Positions 8,318 to 16,512 of a stretch of DNA of 64,000 bases are shown here, piece by piece. The notes under the pieces are model-generated. The model ran no database searches and was not told the origin of the DNA. It worked only from the letters and a program-made list of their open reading frames with translations. The stretch covers positions 1 through 64,000 of the forward strand of contig CAVAJF010000007.1 in assembly GCA_963588905.1 (NCBI GenBank), written 5' to 3'. Source of the DNA: Butyricicoccus_A sp963588905. GTDB taxonomy: Bacteria > Bacillota > Clostridia > Oscillospirales > Butyricicoccaceae. A program made the position numbers and the translations under genes. How positions within the stretch are numbered: the stretch's first letter is position 1; every line of letters starts with the position of its first letter.

Positions 8318-8629
8318 ATGAACTTTTTACTGGATACAGCTATGCCGAGCGCGAGTGCGTATGCATCTGTGCTTCCGATTATCCTGCTGATCGTCCTGTT
8401 CTATTTCCTGCTGATTCGTCCGCAGAAGAAACAGGAGAAGAAGGATAAGGCAATGCGTGACAGCCTGGTGGTAGGCGATCATATCTGCACGATTGGTGGC
8501 ATTGTCGGTAAGGTCGTAAAGATCGACGATGATGAGCTGGTAATGGAGACCAGCGGCGGTACTCGTATGCGCTTTAAGAAGTGGGCAATCCGTGCCGTTA
8601 CGACCGAACAGGATGAGCAGAAGGCATAA
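8318..8629 (+). CDS. yajC: Preprotein translocase subunit YajC
   Basis: 103-residue single-pass membrane protein. The membrane segment (about 15-33) ends in FLLIRPQKKQEKK, the hallmark of YajC, followed by the VGDHICTIGGIVGKVVKI domain. YajC joins the SecDF-YajC accessory complex of the Sec translocase. An upstream in-frame ATG at 8300 overlaps the GGGAGG of the RBS, so the second ATG was chosen. It leads a group with TIGR04086, scfA and scfB, an arrangement common in Clostridia. Confidence 0.93.
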   Translation: MNFLLDTAMPSASAYASVLPIILLIVLFYFLLIRPQKKQEKKDKAMRDSLVVGDHICTIGGIVGKVVKIDDDELVMETSGGTRMRFKKWAIRAVTTEQDEQKA

Positions 8630-8693
8630 GGATGCATGATGGATGCTCTTTCCGCGTAGCATAGTGCAAACGGCTGCGCGAGGAGGAACACGC

Positions 8694-9092
8694 ATGAAAC
8701 ATACAGAATCGACAGACAACGCGGTTTTCTGGGCGGCACCGATGCTGCTCGGTCTGCTGATAACCTTTGGCGGATTGTTGGCCGGTGCTTGTTTGCTGGC
8801 GAGCGGAACCGTGGGAATGCAGATGAGACCTCTCATTGTATGTCTCCCGTTTGCTGCGGGGACGATGTTCACCGCCGGTTGGAGTGCACGGCGTGCGCCT
8901 GCCAATCGACTGGTGTTGGGAATGCTGACAGGGCTTTCTCTGCTGGGCTGTCTGTTTCTTCTGAGTCTGACGCTGCGTGAGGCGGCGTTTCAGGCAGTGG
9001 CAGCCGGAATGATTTCCGGCATTGCCGTCGCAAGCTCGCTGACCGGAGCGATTCTGGGAGCGGCTGCAAAAACGAAAAAACGGCGCAGATAA
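8694..9092 (+). CDS. TIGR04086 family membrane protein
   Basis: 132-residue protein with four hydrophobic segments (about 13-38, 44-62, 70-87 and 92-120) and a basic C-terminus. Size, membrane layout and place between yajC and scfA match the TIGR04086 family, whose function is unknown. The RBS GAGGAGG is 8 bases upstream of the ATG at 8694. Confidence 0.75.
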   Translation: MKHTESTDNAVFWAAPMLLGLLITFGGLLAGACLLASGTVGMQMRPLIVCLPFAAGTMFTAGWSARRAPANRLVLGMLTGLSLLGCLFLLSLTLREAAFQAVAAGMISGIAVASSLTGAILGAAAKTKKRRR

Positions 9093-9131
9093 TCTGCGTC
9101 TGATATTTTAACACGAAAGGAGCAATTGATT

Positions 9132-9275
9132 ATGTCTCACATTAAGACTCTGAACACCTGCACTTTTAAGGAGTCCGCTGCACACGGCGGATGTGGCGAG
9201 TGCCAGACCTCTTGCCAGTCTGCATGCAAGACTTCCTGCACCGTTGCAAACCAGAAGTGCGAGCACGAGAAGTAA
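9132..9275 (+). CDS. scfA: SCIFF ribosomal peptide precursor
   Basis: 47-residue precursor with the almost invariant SCIFF pattern (six cysteines in forty-five residues): MSHIKTLNTC, then GGCGECQTSCQ, ACKTSCTVANQKC. Seven Cys are present, at 10, 21, 24, 28, 32, 36 and 43. The radical SAM enzyme encoded next door forms a thioether link from a Cys to a Thr alpha-carbon in such peptides. The RBS is AAGGAG, 8 bases upstream. The biological role of SCIFF is not known. A terminator separates it from scfB. Confidence 0.95.
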   Translation: MSHIKTLNTCTFKESAAHGGCGECQTSCQSACKTSCTVANQKCEHEK

Positions 9276-9300
9276 GTCTGATTTGACAGAATAAACAGGC

Positions 9301-9335
9301 TCGGGACTGACATGCGTCAGTCCCGAAATTTTTTC
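9301..9335 (+). terminator. Terminator or attenuator between scfA and scfB
   Basis: TCGGGACTGAC / GTCAGTCCCGA with a 4-nt loop and TTTTTT. Partial read-through would give much more peptide than maturase. Confidence 0.85.
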
Positions 9336-9352
9336 ATAGGAGTTATTTGATT

Positions 9353-10726
9353 ATGATACATCGTTTTTCCATGAAGGGTATCAATATCCTGATGGATATT
9401 AACAGCGGCTCGGTTCATGTGGTAGATGATGCTGCCTATGCGCTGTCTGCTGTCGTCGCACCGGGTATGACAGAGACATGTCCGGAGGATATTCTGCGCA
9501 GTCTGTCTGACCGATTTACCGAAGAGCAGCTGCAGGAAGCATATCATGAGCTGTACGAACTGGAGCAGAGCGGCTATCTGTTCGCAGATGATGATTATAT
9601 CAATATTGCCGCAGCCATTCCGACCGGCGCACCGATCAAGGCACTGTGCCTGCACGTATCGCACGACTGCAATCTGCGCTGCAAGTACTGCTTTGCAGAT
9701 ACCGGCGATTTCGGCATGGGCAAGCGCATGACGATGGACTTTGATGTGGCAAAGAAGGCCATTGACTTTGTTGTCGAAAAGTCCCGCGCACGCCGCAATA
9801 TCGAGGTAGACTTCTTTGGCGGTGAGCCGCTGATGGCTTGGGAGACCGTCAAGAAGACCGTCGAATATGCCCGTTCTCTGGAAAAGGAGAAAAATAAGAA
9901 GTTCCGCTTCACCATCACAACCAATGGTCTGATGCTGGATGATGAGAAGATCGACTACATCAACGAGAACATGGACAACTGCGTTCTGTCTTTGGACGGC
10001 AGAAAGTGCATCAACGATGAAATGCGTCCGACGGCAGGCGGCTGCGGCAGCTATGACATTATCGTGCCGAAGTTCAAGAAGCTGGTTTCTCAGCGCAGCA
10101 AGGACAAGGATTATTATGTCCGCGGCACGTTTACCAGCAAGAACCTCGATTTTACCAATGACGTACTGTCTATTGCCGATGAGGGCTTTGACCAGCTGTC
10201 TGTCGAGCCGGTAACCAGTGAACCGGGCACCGGATATGACATCAGCGAAAAGGATCTGCCGCGCATCGGTGAGGAGTATGAAAAGCTGGTTGACATCATG
10301 CAGCAGCGCCGCAAGGAAGGCAGAAGCTTCAACTTCTTCCATTTCATGGTGGACTTGCAGCAGGGTCCGTGCGTCATCAAGCGTCTGCGCGGCTGTGGTG
10401 CCGGTTATGAATATGTCGCCGTGACACCGGACGGAGAAATTTATCCGTGCCATCAGTTTGTTGGCCATCCGGAATTCCTGCTGGGCACGTTGGACAATGG
10501 CAAGTTTGATATGGATATTTCCGATCACTTCTCCCGCCTCAATGTATGTACCAGACCGAAATGCAAGGATTGCTGGGCAAAGTTCTATTGCTCCGGCGGC
10601 TGTGCAGCGGCCAACTTTAACATGAACGGTGATATTGAAACACCGTATGAAATGGGCTGCGAGTTGCAGAAAAAGCGTTTGGAATGTGCAATCTACCTCA
10701 AAGCGGCGCAGATGATGGAAGAATAA
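9353..10726 (+). CDS. scfB: SCIFF radical SAM maturase
   Basis: 457-residue radical SAM/SPASM enzyme that forms the thioether in ScfA. The N-terminal part (1-90) looks like a peptide-binding RRE-type domain. The SAM cluster motif CNLRCKYC is at residues 106-113 and FFGGEPLM follows. The SPASM region has CGAGYEYVAVTPDG and CKDCWAKFYCSGGC, which hold auxiliary iron-sulfur clusters. An upstream in-frame TTG at 9347 exists, but the ATG at 9353 lies at a better distance from AGGAG. Length is normal for the family. Confidence 0.95.
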   Translation: MIHRFSMKGINILMDINSGSVHVVDDAAYALSAVVAPGMTETCPEDILRSLSDRFTEEQLQEAYHELYELEQSGYLFADDDYINIAAAIPTGAPIKALCLHVSHDCNLRCKYCFADTGDFGMGKRMTMDFDVAKKAIDFVVEKSRARRNIEVDFFGGEPLMAWETVKKTVEYARSLEKEKNKKFRFTITTNGLMLDDEKIDYINENMDNCVLSLDGRKCINDEMRPTAGGCGSYDIIVPKFKKLVSQRSKDKDYYVRGTFTSKNLDFTNDVLSIADEGFDQLSVEPVTSEPGTGYDISEKDLPRIGEEYEKLVDIMQQRRKEGRSFNFFHFMVDLQQGPCVIKRLRGCGAGYEYVAVTPDGEIYPCHQFVGHPEFLLGTLDNGKFDMDISDHFSRLNVCTRPKCKDCWAKFYCSGGCAAANFNMNGDIETPYEMGCELQKKRLECAIYLKAAQMMEE

Positions 10727-10769
10727 TCCGTCAACACGACAAAAAATGAGGGCTTTGTCAAAATTGCTG

Positions 10770-10797
10770 TTGAATTTTAACGAGATCGCTCTATAAT
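10770..10797 (+). promoter_or_regulatory. Promoter with a structured 5' UTR
   Basis: TTGAAT, 16-bp spacer, TATAAT. The start point would be near 10804, giving a leader of about 95 bases with two hairpins (GGATTC/GAATCC at 10813-10833 and GTTCGC/GCGAAC at 10841-10870). Confidence 0.6.
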
Positions 10798-10897
10798 GAT
10801 GTTATAAATATCGGATTCTGCTCACAGGAATCCATCTCCGGTTCGCGGCTTTCCCCCTCGTATTGCGAACGGAAGAAATAAAGATGAGGTGATTTTT

Positions 10898-11386
10898 ATG
10901 CCGCATAGTATTGGACTTGGTATGATCGGCAGCAGCGAGCTCTCCGATCGCCTTCTGAAAGGAATTTTACGGGATCATGTCGTAGACGGAAGCCGTATTT
11001 ATATTGCAGAGCAGGATGAACGCCGCCGCAATTATTTTGTGGGTTTGGGTGTGAACTGCATCCCGGATGTTTCGGCGTCTATGCTCCGCTCGGAAATTAT
11101 GATTCTGTCTGGCGAGAAGCGCGAGTTTTCCACGCTTCTGTCCTCGGTTTGCGGAACGACGCGCGGCCGCATTCTGGTATCGACGATTCCGGGACGGGAT
11201 TGTGCGTACATTCAGGATCGTGTCGCAAAGGCGACCAATGTTGTCACGGTAGAGAGTGAAGACACCGAAGACGGAAAGCATATCAGCCATCTGACATACT
11301 CTCCGCGCTTTCCGAACCATATGAAATCCGCAGTAGAAGATATGTTCCGCACCATCGGTGAAGTTGAGACGGAACAGCTTGCGTAA
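10898..11386 (+). CDS. P5CR-like NAD(P)-binding protein, N-terminal fold only
   Basis: 162-residue protein that resembles only the N-terminal Rossmann domain of pyrroline-5-carboxylate reductase: IGLGMIGSSEL in place of the glycine loop, then IYIAEQDERRR and a late ILVSTIPG segment. The dimerisation domain that carries the P5CR active site is missing. A real proC is at 676-1485, so this is unlikely to make proline. The start was set at the ATG (10898) after AGGTG; a GTG lies 9 bases earlier. It is followed by a SpoIIM-like gene. Function unknown. Confidence 0.6.
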   Translation: MPHSIGLGMIGSSELSDRLLKGILRDHVVDGSRIYIAEQDERRRNYFVGLGVNCIPDVSASMLRSEIMILSGEKREFSTLLSSVCGTTRGRILVSTIPGRDCAYIQDRVAKATNVVTVESEDTEDGKHISHLTYSPRFPNHMKSAVEDMFRTIGEVETEQLA

Positions 11387-11448
11387 AAACGCATAACATG
11401 AATCAGCCAAGAATATCTTACTAGCAGGGAACCGGAAAGGGGACGGCT

Positions 11449-12036
11449 ATGAAACGGGATATTCTTGGCTTTTTGCTTGTCCGGCGGCTGCGGCAGTCAC
11501 CGGCATTTGCGTTTTTGGTGGCAGCTTTGCTGTGCGGGGTATTTGCCGGCGGCTTTACCGGCATGTATATTCCGCAGTCGGATGGAAGCTATGTGCACGA
11601 ATTGGCAAAGCTCGTGTCCAGCAATGCTGCCGGACGGATGCCATCTGTTCGCACTGTACTGACGAGTGCGGCAAGCACGTTTGGCTGGATCGCGGCGGCA
11701 GGATTGCTTGGCGCGATGCCGGGGCGGGCGCTGTGGATGGCGTTGCTTCTGGCGGTGCGTGGTTTTTTCTTGTCCTTTGCAGCGGCAGCAGCGTTGGTGC
11801 AGTCAGGTTTGTGGGGCGTATACATTGCGTTTGTTTCCATTGGCATCTGCGCGGTCTTTTGGCTGCCAGCGATGCTGCTGATTGGCACAGCTGCATTGGA
11901 AATCGGGATGCAGCACGGCAAGTACTTTGCTGCGTGGAAGCAATACGGCGGACTGTGGCTGCTGTGTATGCTGCTGTTGTGTGCATCCATGCTCTGGAGA
12001 CTGCTGCTTGTTCCGGTTCTGCTCGGCGTGTTTTAA
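11449..12036 (+). CDS. SpoIIM-like membrane protein
   Basis: 195-residue protein with about five hydrophobic segments (16-40, 78-96, 98-119, 121-148, 165-190). Size, the early AFLVAALLCGVFAGGFTGMY segment and the overall layout suggest the SpoIIM/stage II sporulation M family, which takes part in engulfment. The match is weak and another membrane protein family is possible. RBS GGAAAGG upstream. It is 62 bases after the P5CR-like gene, so the two are probably co-transcribed. Confidence 0.5.
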   Translation: MKRDILGFLLVRRLRQSPAFAFLVAALLCGVFAGGFTGMYIPQSDGSYVHELAKLVSSNAAGRMPSVRTVLTSAASTFGWIAAAGLLGAMPGRALWMALLLAVRGFFLSFAAAAALVQSGLWGVYIAFVSIGICAVFWLPAMLLIGTAALEIGMQHGKYFAAWKQYGGLWLLCMLLLCASMLWRLLLVPVLLGVF

Positions 12037-12047
12037 CGGATAAAAGA

Positions 12048-12094
12048 GAAAAGCTGTGTATGTTTGCTCTGCTGAGAAACATACACAGCTTTTC
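12048..12094. terminator. Bidirectional terminator
   Basis: Perfect 18-bp inverted repeat (GAAAAGCTGTGTATGTTT at 12048-12065 and its complement at 12077-12094). It separates the convergent SpoIIM-like and SLOG genes; its right arm touches the SLOG stop codon. Confidence 0.9.
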
Positions 12095-12612
12095 TATATA
12101 TCGAATAGTGTCAACTGCTGGTCCGCTAGATTATCAATAATGAGACAATGCTTGCGCGCGTAATGCACCGTATAAGCGGTGCCGCCCGGCGTTCCGTCAA
12201 AGAAGCAAATACAGCGAGAGCTGCGTTCTACCAGAAAACGATCCCGAACGGCATAACATTCCGGCATATAGCGGGGGAAGATGCAAAAGGTACGAGAGGC
12301 TTGCGCCAGTGTATGCTGATACCGTGTTCGCCAGATTGGCTCCCAATGCATGTGCATGTTTGGAAATGCCACGGCAGCCCACAATTCAATTGGCAGTCCT
12401 TCTCCGCGCAGAGCGAGAACCGCTTGCGCTGCCCAGAGATCAAAGCCGCGGCTCATGCCGGACAAAAAATGCCGACAGCCATGGGTATACGCGCGGTGAA
12501 TGGCTTGGCAGAGCTGTACCTGCATGTCACAGAACAGGCGAGAGCCTTCTTGATAGCCGGACGGCATTTTTTCTGGTCGGTAGCCAGTAAAACAACAGAC
12601 AGATGTGCGCAT
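12094..12612 (-). CDS. SLOG-domain protein (DUF1273/YpsA-like)
   Basis: 172-residue protein with the N-terminal CCFTGYRPEKMP and the central FLSGMSRGFDLWAAQAVL, the nucleotide- or ligand-binding glycine motifs of the SLOG superfamily in the YpsA/DUF1273 branch. A late GGTAYTVHYA fits the same fold. YpsA affects cell division in Bacillus by an unknown mechanism. Start at 12612 chosen for the AAAGGA upstream; the frame is open further 5' without an RBS. Confidence 0.75.
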   Translation of the reverse strand: MRTSVCCFTGYRPEKMPSGYQEGSRLFCDMQVQLCQAIHRAYTHGCRHFLSGMSRGFDLWAAQAVLALRGEGLPIELWAAVAFPNMHMHWEPIWRTRYQHTLAQASRTFCIFPRYMPECYAVRDRFLVERSSRCICFFDGTPGGTAYTVHYARKHCLIIDNLADQQLTLFDI

Positions 12613-12754
12613 AGGGAGTCCTTTCTTCGCTGGGTATTTCGATTGCGTATCTTTATTGTAGCAGGTGTGCCGCGCAATTGAAACAGGCAATTGGGTATGC
12701 TATAATGAAAATAATCAGATACGCCCGAAACCAAGAGGAAAGGATGGGAGAAAG

Positions 12755-13582
12755 ATGCTGATTTGTCCGCATTGCGGTGCACCGTTGGTGCGAAAGGAAA
12801 AGGCTTTTTGCTGTGAATCAGGACACAGCTACGATATTGCAAAGGCTGGTTACTGCAATCTGTTGCAGACCAATAAATCCGGCGATCATACCGGAGACAG
12901 TAAGGAAATGGTAGCGGCTCGCCGCCAGTTTTTAGACCAAGGCTATTATGAAGGGCTGGCGAAGGCCATGTGCCAGCAGGTCAAACAGCTGACCAAGGAC
13001 AAGGAAGAGATTCACTTTGTCGATGCCGGATGCGGTGAAGGATACTACACCCGCCAAATGGTGCAGGCTTTGTATGAGAGCGGCAAGCTCAAAGAGAGCA
13101 TTGGTATAGATATTTCTAAATCTGCGACGCAGTACGCAGCAAAACGCGATTTACATACCCAATATATCACGGGCAGTGCCTATCATATGCCGCTGGCAGA
13201 TCATTGCGCGGATGTCATCTGTTCGCTGTTTGCACCGACACCGGAAGAGGAATTTCTGCGCGTACTGAAATCCGATGGTGTTGTTGTGTGCGCAGTACCG
13301 GGAGAGGATCATCTGTGGGAGCTGAAGTGCGCAGTTTATGACAAGCCGTATCAAAACCGCGAGGAAAAATACCAGCTGCACGGATTTCAGCGAATCGGCA
13401 GACAGAAATTTACCTATCGCGTCCATCTGGAACGTCCGGAGGATATACGCACCCTGTTTGCCATGACGCCGTATTCTCATCGCACCTCGAAGATTGGTAT
13501 GGCACGGCTGGAAGCACTGAAAGAGCTGGATGTCACGCTGTCGTTTGTCATTCTCGTATTTTCTGCGGAAGAAACCGAGTAA
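12755..13582 (+). CDS. RlmA-type rRNA methyltransferase
   Basis: 275-residue SAM-dependent methyltransferase. It starts with a zinc ribbon (CPHCGAPL, then CESGHSYD, residues 4-24) typical of RlmA, which methylates N1 of a G in helix 35 of 23S rRNA (G745 or G748). Then comes GYCNLLQ and the SAM loop VDAGCGEGYYTR at about 89-100. Start at 12755 fits an AAGATG/GGAGAAAG RBS; the longer frame upstream overlaps the divergent SLOG gene. Which guanine is modified cannot be told. Confidence 0.85.
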   Translation: MLICPHCGAPLVRKEKAFCCESGHSYDIAKAGYCNLLQTNKSGDHTGDSKEMVAARRQFLDQGYYEGLAKAMCQQVKQLTKDKEEIHFVDAGCGEGYYTRQMVQALYESGKLKESIGIDISKSATQYAAKRDLHTQYITGSAYHMPLADHCADVICSLFAPTPEEEFLRVLKSDGVVVCAVPGEDHLWELKCAVYDKPYQNREEKYQLHGFQRIGRQKFTYRVHLERPEDIRTLFAMTPYSHRTSKIGMARLEALKELDVTLSFVILVFSAEETE

Positions 13583-13663
13583 ATCGCTTTTTTCACGACG
13601 GAAAGTGTGATATACTATACCGCATACTCTGTATATGAAAAAAGTGAGAGAGGGGGAACACTT

Positions 13664-14632
13664 CTGTCAACAAATAAAAAAACGGAATCCGCAAGAAAAA
13701 AACGGATCAAGCAGATTTCCGGAGCGATGGTGCGCAGTTATTTTGTGGACAGCATTCCCAAGGCATCGGCGGAGCTGTCGTATTACCTGTTGTTTTCCAT
13801 TTTTCCGCTGCTGCTCGTTATGAGCACGTTGATGTCTGCAATGAAAATTTCACAGGTGACGATTTTAAATATTCTCAGCCTGCTTCCGGGAGACATTCAG
13901 CGCGTGATTTCTCCGATTATCACACGATATATCGGCTCGATGTCGCCATTTACCTTTATCAGCCGCATTTTTGTGTTTACCATTTTGGGCATTTACTTTT
14001 TGAGCCGAACCATGAGTTCACTCATGCATACGGTCAATCGCATTTATGGGATTCCCAATCGGCGCGGCGGTATAGGTCAGCTGATTTTTGAGGTTTTGAC
14101 AGCAGCAGGCTTAATTTTTGCCATTGTATTTACCTTTATCCTGTGGATTTTGGGACGATCCATTCGCATTCTTGTGCTCAGGTACCTGCATATCAGCTTG
14201 CCGGAACAGCTGACATGGCTGTGGGGATGGGGACGATTTCTCATTGCGATTGGACTCATGTTCCTGTTTATCTTGATTTTGTGTTATCTGTGCCCCAACT
14301 GCATCATGAAACTCAAAGAGGCTTTGCCGGGGGCGTTGTTTACGTTGGTGGCATGGATTATCTGTACCGTTATTTTTTCCTTTTACATCACCAATATCAG
14401 CCAGTACGATGCGCTGTACGGTTCGATCAGTGCGATTATGATTTTGATGCTGTGGCTGTATTTGACTGGTATTGTTTTGATTTTAGGATTTGAGCTGAAT
14501 TTTATTTTGATGAAGCGCCAGCGTAAAAACTTTATTTGCAAACGAAAACCGTGGTATGCCAAAGCAATTGACGGGGAAACCACACGGTCACGGAAAAGAA
14601 ACAGAAGAAGAGTTAGGAGGAAACGAAGATGA
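13664..14632 (+). CDS. YihY/BrkB family membrane protein
   Basis: About 322 residues with six hydrophobic segments and the family's SAELSYYLLFSIFPLLLV motif near residue 40. These inner-membrane proteins have no agreed function, despite old labels such as ribonuclease BN. There is no good ATG start. A GAGGGGG lies 7 bases before a CTG at 13664, while the in-frame GTG at 13607 lies inside a likely -10 box, so a CTG start is proposed. The C-terminus is very basic. It overlaps the next gene by 4 bases (ATGA). Confidence 0.8.
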   Translation: MSTNKKTESARKKRIKQISGAMVRSYFVDSIPKASAELSYYLLFSIFPLLLVMSTLMSAMKISQVTILNILSLLPGDIQRVISPIITRYIGSMSPFTFISRIFVFTILGIYFLSRTMSSLMHTVNRIYGIPNRRGGIGQLIFEVLTAAGLIFAIVFTFILWILGRSIRILVLRYLHISLPEQLTWLWGWGRFLIAIGLMFLFILILCYLCPNCIMKLKEALPGALFTLVAWIICTVIFSFYITNISQYDALYGSISAIMILMLWLYLTGIVLILGFELNFILMKRQRKNFICKRKPWYAKAIDGETTRSRKRNRRRVRRKRR

Positions 14633-15249
14633 AAGTCGTTGCATTTAACGGCAGTCCGCGCAAAGGCGGCAATACCGAGATTTGTCTCAATCTCATCGGA
14701 GAAGAACTGAACAAGCAGGGCATTGAGTTGGAAATCATTCAGGTGGGTGCGCGCGCCAAGCCGTGCACCGCTTGCTATCAGTGTTTGGAGCGCGGAGATG
14801 GCCACTGTATTCAAAACGACGAAGTCAATACTTGGATTGACAAGATGGTGGAAGCGGACGGCATTATTTTGGCCTCTCCGGTTTATTATGGCGGCATTGC
14901 AGGCGGCATGAAGTGCTTTCTCGACCGCGCCTTTTTGGCAGCAGGCCCGAAGCTGCATCACAAGGTCGGTGCAGCGGTGGTTACGCTGCGGCGTTCCGGC
15001 GGTCTGGAGACCTATCAGCAGCTGAATGCGTACATGAACACGATGGAGATGGTCATGGCAACATCCGACTATTGGCAGGCAGCGCATGGCTTGGATAAGG
15101 GAGAAGTCTGTCAGGACACCGAGGGTGTAGAAGTGATGCAGAAGCTCGGCAGAAATATCGCTTGGCTGGTCAAGCTCATTGAATACGGCAAGGGCACGGT
15201 GGATGCACCGGAAACCGGCGCGCGCACGATGACCAACTTCGTTCGCTGA
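14629..15249 (+). CDS. Iron-sulfur flavodoxin-like oxidoreductase
   Basis: 206-residue protein of the NADPH-dependent FMN reductase/flavodoxin-2 family. The N-terminal FNGSPRKGGNTEICL binds the FMN phosphate, and SPVYYGGIAGGMKCFLDR is the second flavin loop. Between them, CTACYQC followed 7 residues later by another Cys (47, 50, 53, 61) matches the compact Cys motif of iron-sulfur flavoproteins that hold a 4Fe-4S cluster. Likely a cytoplasmic redox protein; the partner is unknown. It overlaps YihY by 4 bases. Confidence 0.85.
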   Translation: MKVVAFNGSPRKGGNTEICLNLIGEELNKQGIELEIIQVGARAKPCTACYQCLERGDGHCIQNDEVNTWIDKMVEADGIILASPVYYGGIAGGMKCFLDRAFLAAGPKLHHKVGAAVVTLRRSGGLETYQQLNAYMNTMEMVMATSDYWQAAHGLDKGEVCQDTEGVEVMQKLGRNIAWLVKLIEYGKGTVDAPETGARTMTNFVR

Positions 15250-15334
15250 TGCAGAATGCAACAAAAGTTGCGTGCAAAAATTGGGCAATTTGTGGAAATT
15301 TTGCTGTGACATGCAGGAACTTCTAAATTCGTCT

Positions 15335-15362
15335 TTCAAAAAAATGCGCTGTATGTTATAAT
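15335..15362 (+). promoter_or_regulatory. Promoter of the HPr-like gene
   Basis: TTCAAA, 16-bp spacer, TATAAT, about 80 bases before the start codon. The intergenic stretch from 15250 otherwise shows nothing. Confidence 0.55.
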
Positions 15363-15443
15363 ATAGCCATTGGAAAATGGATTTGCGGTGCTGTCACCCG
15401 TATGAGCACGCAAAAATGTAAAATTCTCAGGAGGTTTTTCACT

Positions 15444-15695
15444 ATGACTAAGGCAATTCGTGTAAAGAATACCGAAGACATTCAGAAGATTAACAAGATC
15501 GTTACCCAGTTCCCGTTCGATGTATGGATTCACGGCAAGTCCGGTATGGTAGACGCAAAGTCTCTGCTGGGTATGTTCCTGCTCAGCCTGAACGAGCCGC
15601 TCAAGCTGGTTATCGAGGACGACATTGAGCCGAGCCAGGTAAAGAAGCTGTTCCGTGAACTGGAAGACTATCTGGACATTGATGACGACGAATAA
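15444..15695 (+). CDS. HPr-like protein lacking the active-site histidine
   Basis: 83-residue HPr-fold protein. The second half has the HPr Ser46 region (MVDAKSLLGMFLLSL), but the region where HPr carries the phosphorylated His (normally HARPA) reads NTEDIQKINK, so PTS phosphotransfer is not possible. The C-terminus is acidic (DIDDDE). A Ser-phosphorylated regulatory role like that of Crh is possible but is only an inference. RBS AGGAGG is 7 bases upstream of the ATG at 15444. Codon use suggests high expression. Confidence 0.8.
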   Translation: MTKAIRVKNTEDIQKINKIVTQFPFDVWIHGKSGMVDAKSLLGMFLLSLNEPLKLVIEDDIEPSQVKKLFRELEDYLDIDDDE

Positions 15696-15711
15696 TTCGT
15701 AGATACAGTCA

Positions 15712-15744
15712 AACAGCGGAGTGCTTGGCACTCCGCTGTTTTTT
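15712..15744. terminator. Bidirectional terminator
   Basis: AACAGCGGAGTGC / GCACTCCGCTGTT with TTTTTT. It ends the HPr-like gene and touches the stop of the minus-strand gene. Confidence 0.9.
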
Positions 15745-16336
15745 ATCGGTCTAAATCATCGCGCTGGGCGTGTCGGGCGCGCAGGTAAGCGATGAGCGTT
15801 GGGGTTTTATGGTCAATGTCATCCTGTGAGACGCCGCGCATGACGAGCAGTTCTTCTCGCAGCGGCTCAGAGCCGGTCACAAGACAGTAACCGGAATTGG
15901 CTTCGGCACAGATGCGTACCGGCATTCGTCGCCAGACCTGCCCGGAACCGGCGGTGCGCTGTTCGTATTGGATGCGCTGCTGCTCATATAATGCGTGTCC
16001 GGTGCCTTCGTCCCGGACTTCCGCGCAGAACAACTGCATATGCAGCGTTCCCGTCAGTCCGAGTGCCTGTTCCAGTCGATCTTCCCAATCGTGCGGAAGG
16101 TACTCCGCGTCTTCCGGAAAATCCGACTCGATGACGGCGAGCGCGGTTTGTGCATAGTGTGTACTTTCCTTGGGGAGAATCGTGAGCGGATATTTGTCTG
16201 CGAGCTGAGAAAGCACGGTGCGCAGTGGACAATCGCAGGGCTGCAAGGACGGCAGTTCCTGCTCCAGCAGGGCATCGACCAAATCGGCGGTTTCACTGTC
16301 AATGCGCTGCTGTATTAGCATATCGAAATAATCCAT
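15743..16336 (-). CDS. Conserved-looking hypothetical protein
   Basis: 197-residue soluble, acidic protein starting at 16336 after a strong AGGAGG. It has no membrane segment and no family I recognise. An N-terminal acidic helical part (1-40) is followed by a CDC motif at about 34 and a Gln/Arg-rich middle. Codon use matches the neighbours. It stands alone between convergent HPr and divergent csaB-GT. Confidence 0.65.
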   Translation of the reverse strand: MDYFDMLIQQRIDSETADLVDALLEQELPSLQPCDCPLRTVLSQLADKYPLTILPKESTHYAQTALAVIESDFPEDAEYLPHDWEDRLEQALGLTGTLHMQLFCAEVRDEGTGHALYEQQRIQYEQRTAGSGQVWRRMPVRICAEANSGYCLVTGSEPLREELLVMRGVSQDDIDHKTPTLIAYLRARHAQRDDLDR

Positions 16337-16512
16337 GAAACATTCCTCCTGTTTTCTGTCTTTCAGTATAGCAGAAAAATGAGAGGAGGAAAAGTCGCGT
16401 TGACATTCCGGTATGGGTGTGCTATGATTTTTTAGAATCAAAGAAAGTGGGCCGTTTGCGTGGGGAAAACGGCTGTTTAGATACGTTTGGCTATCTTGCC
16501 AAAGGAGTACGA

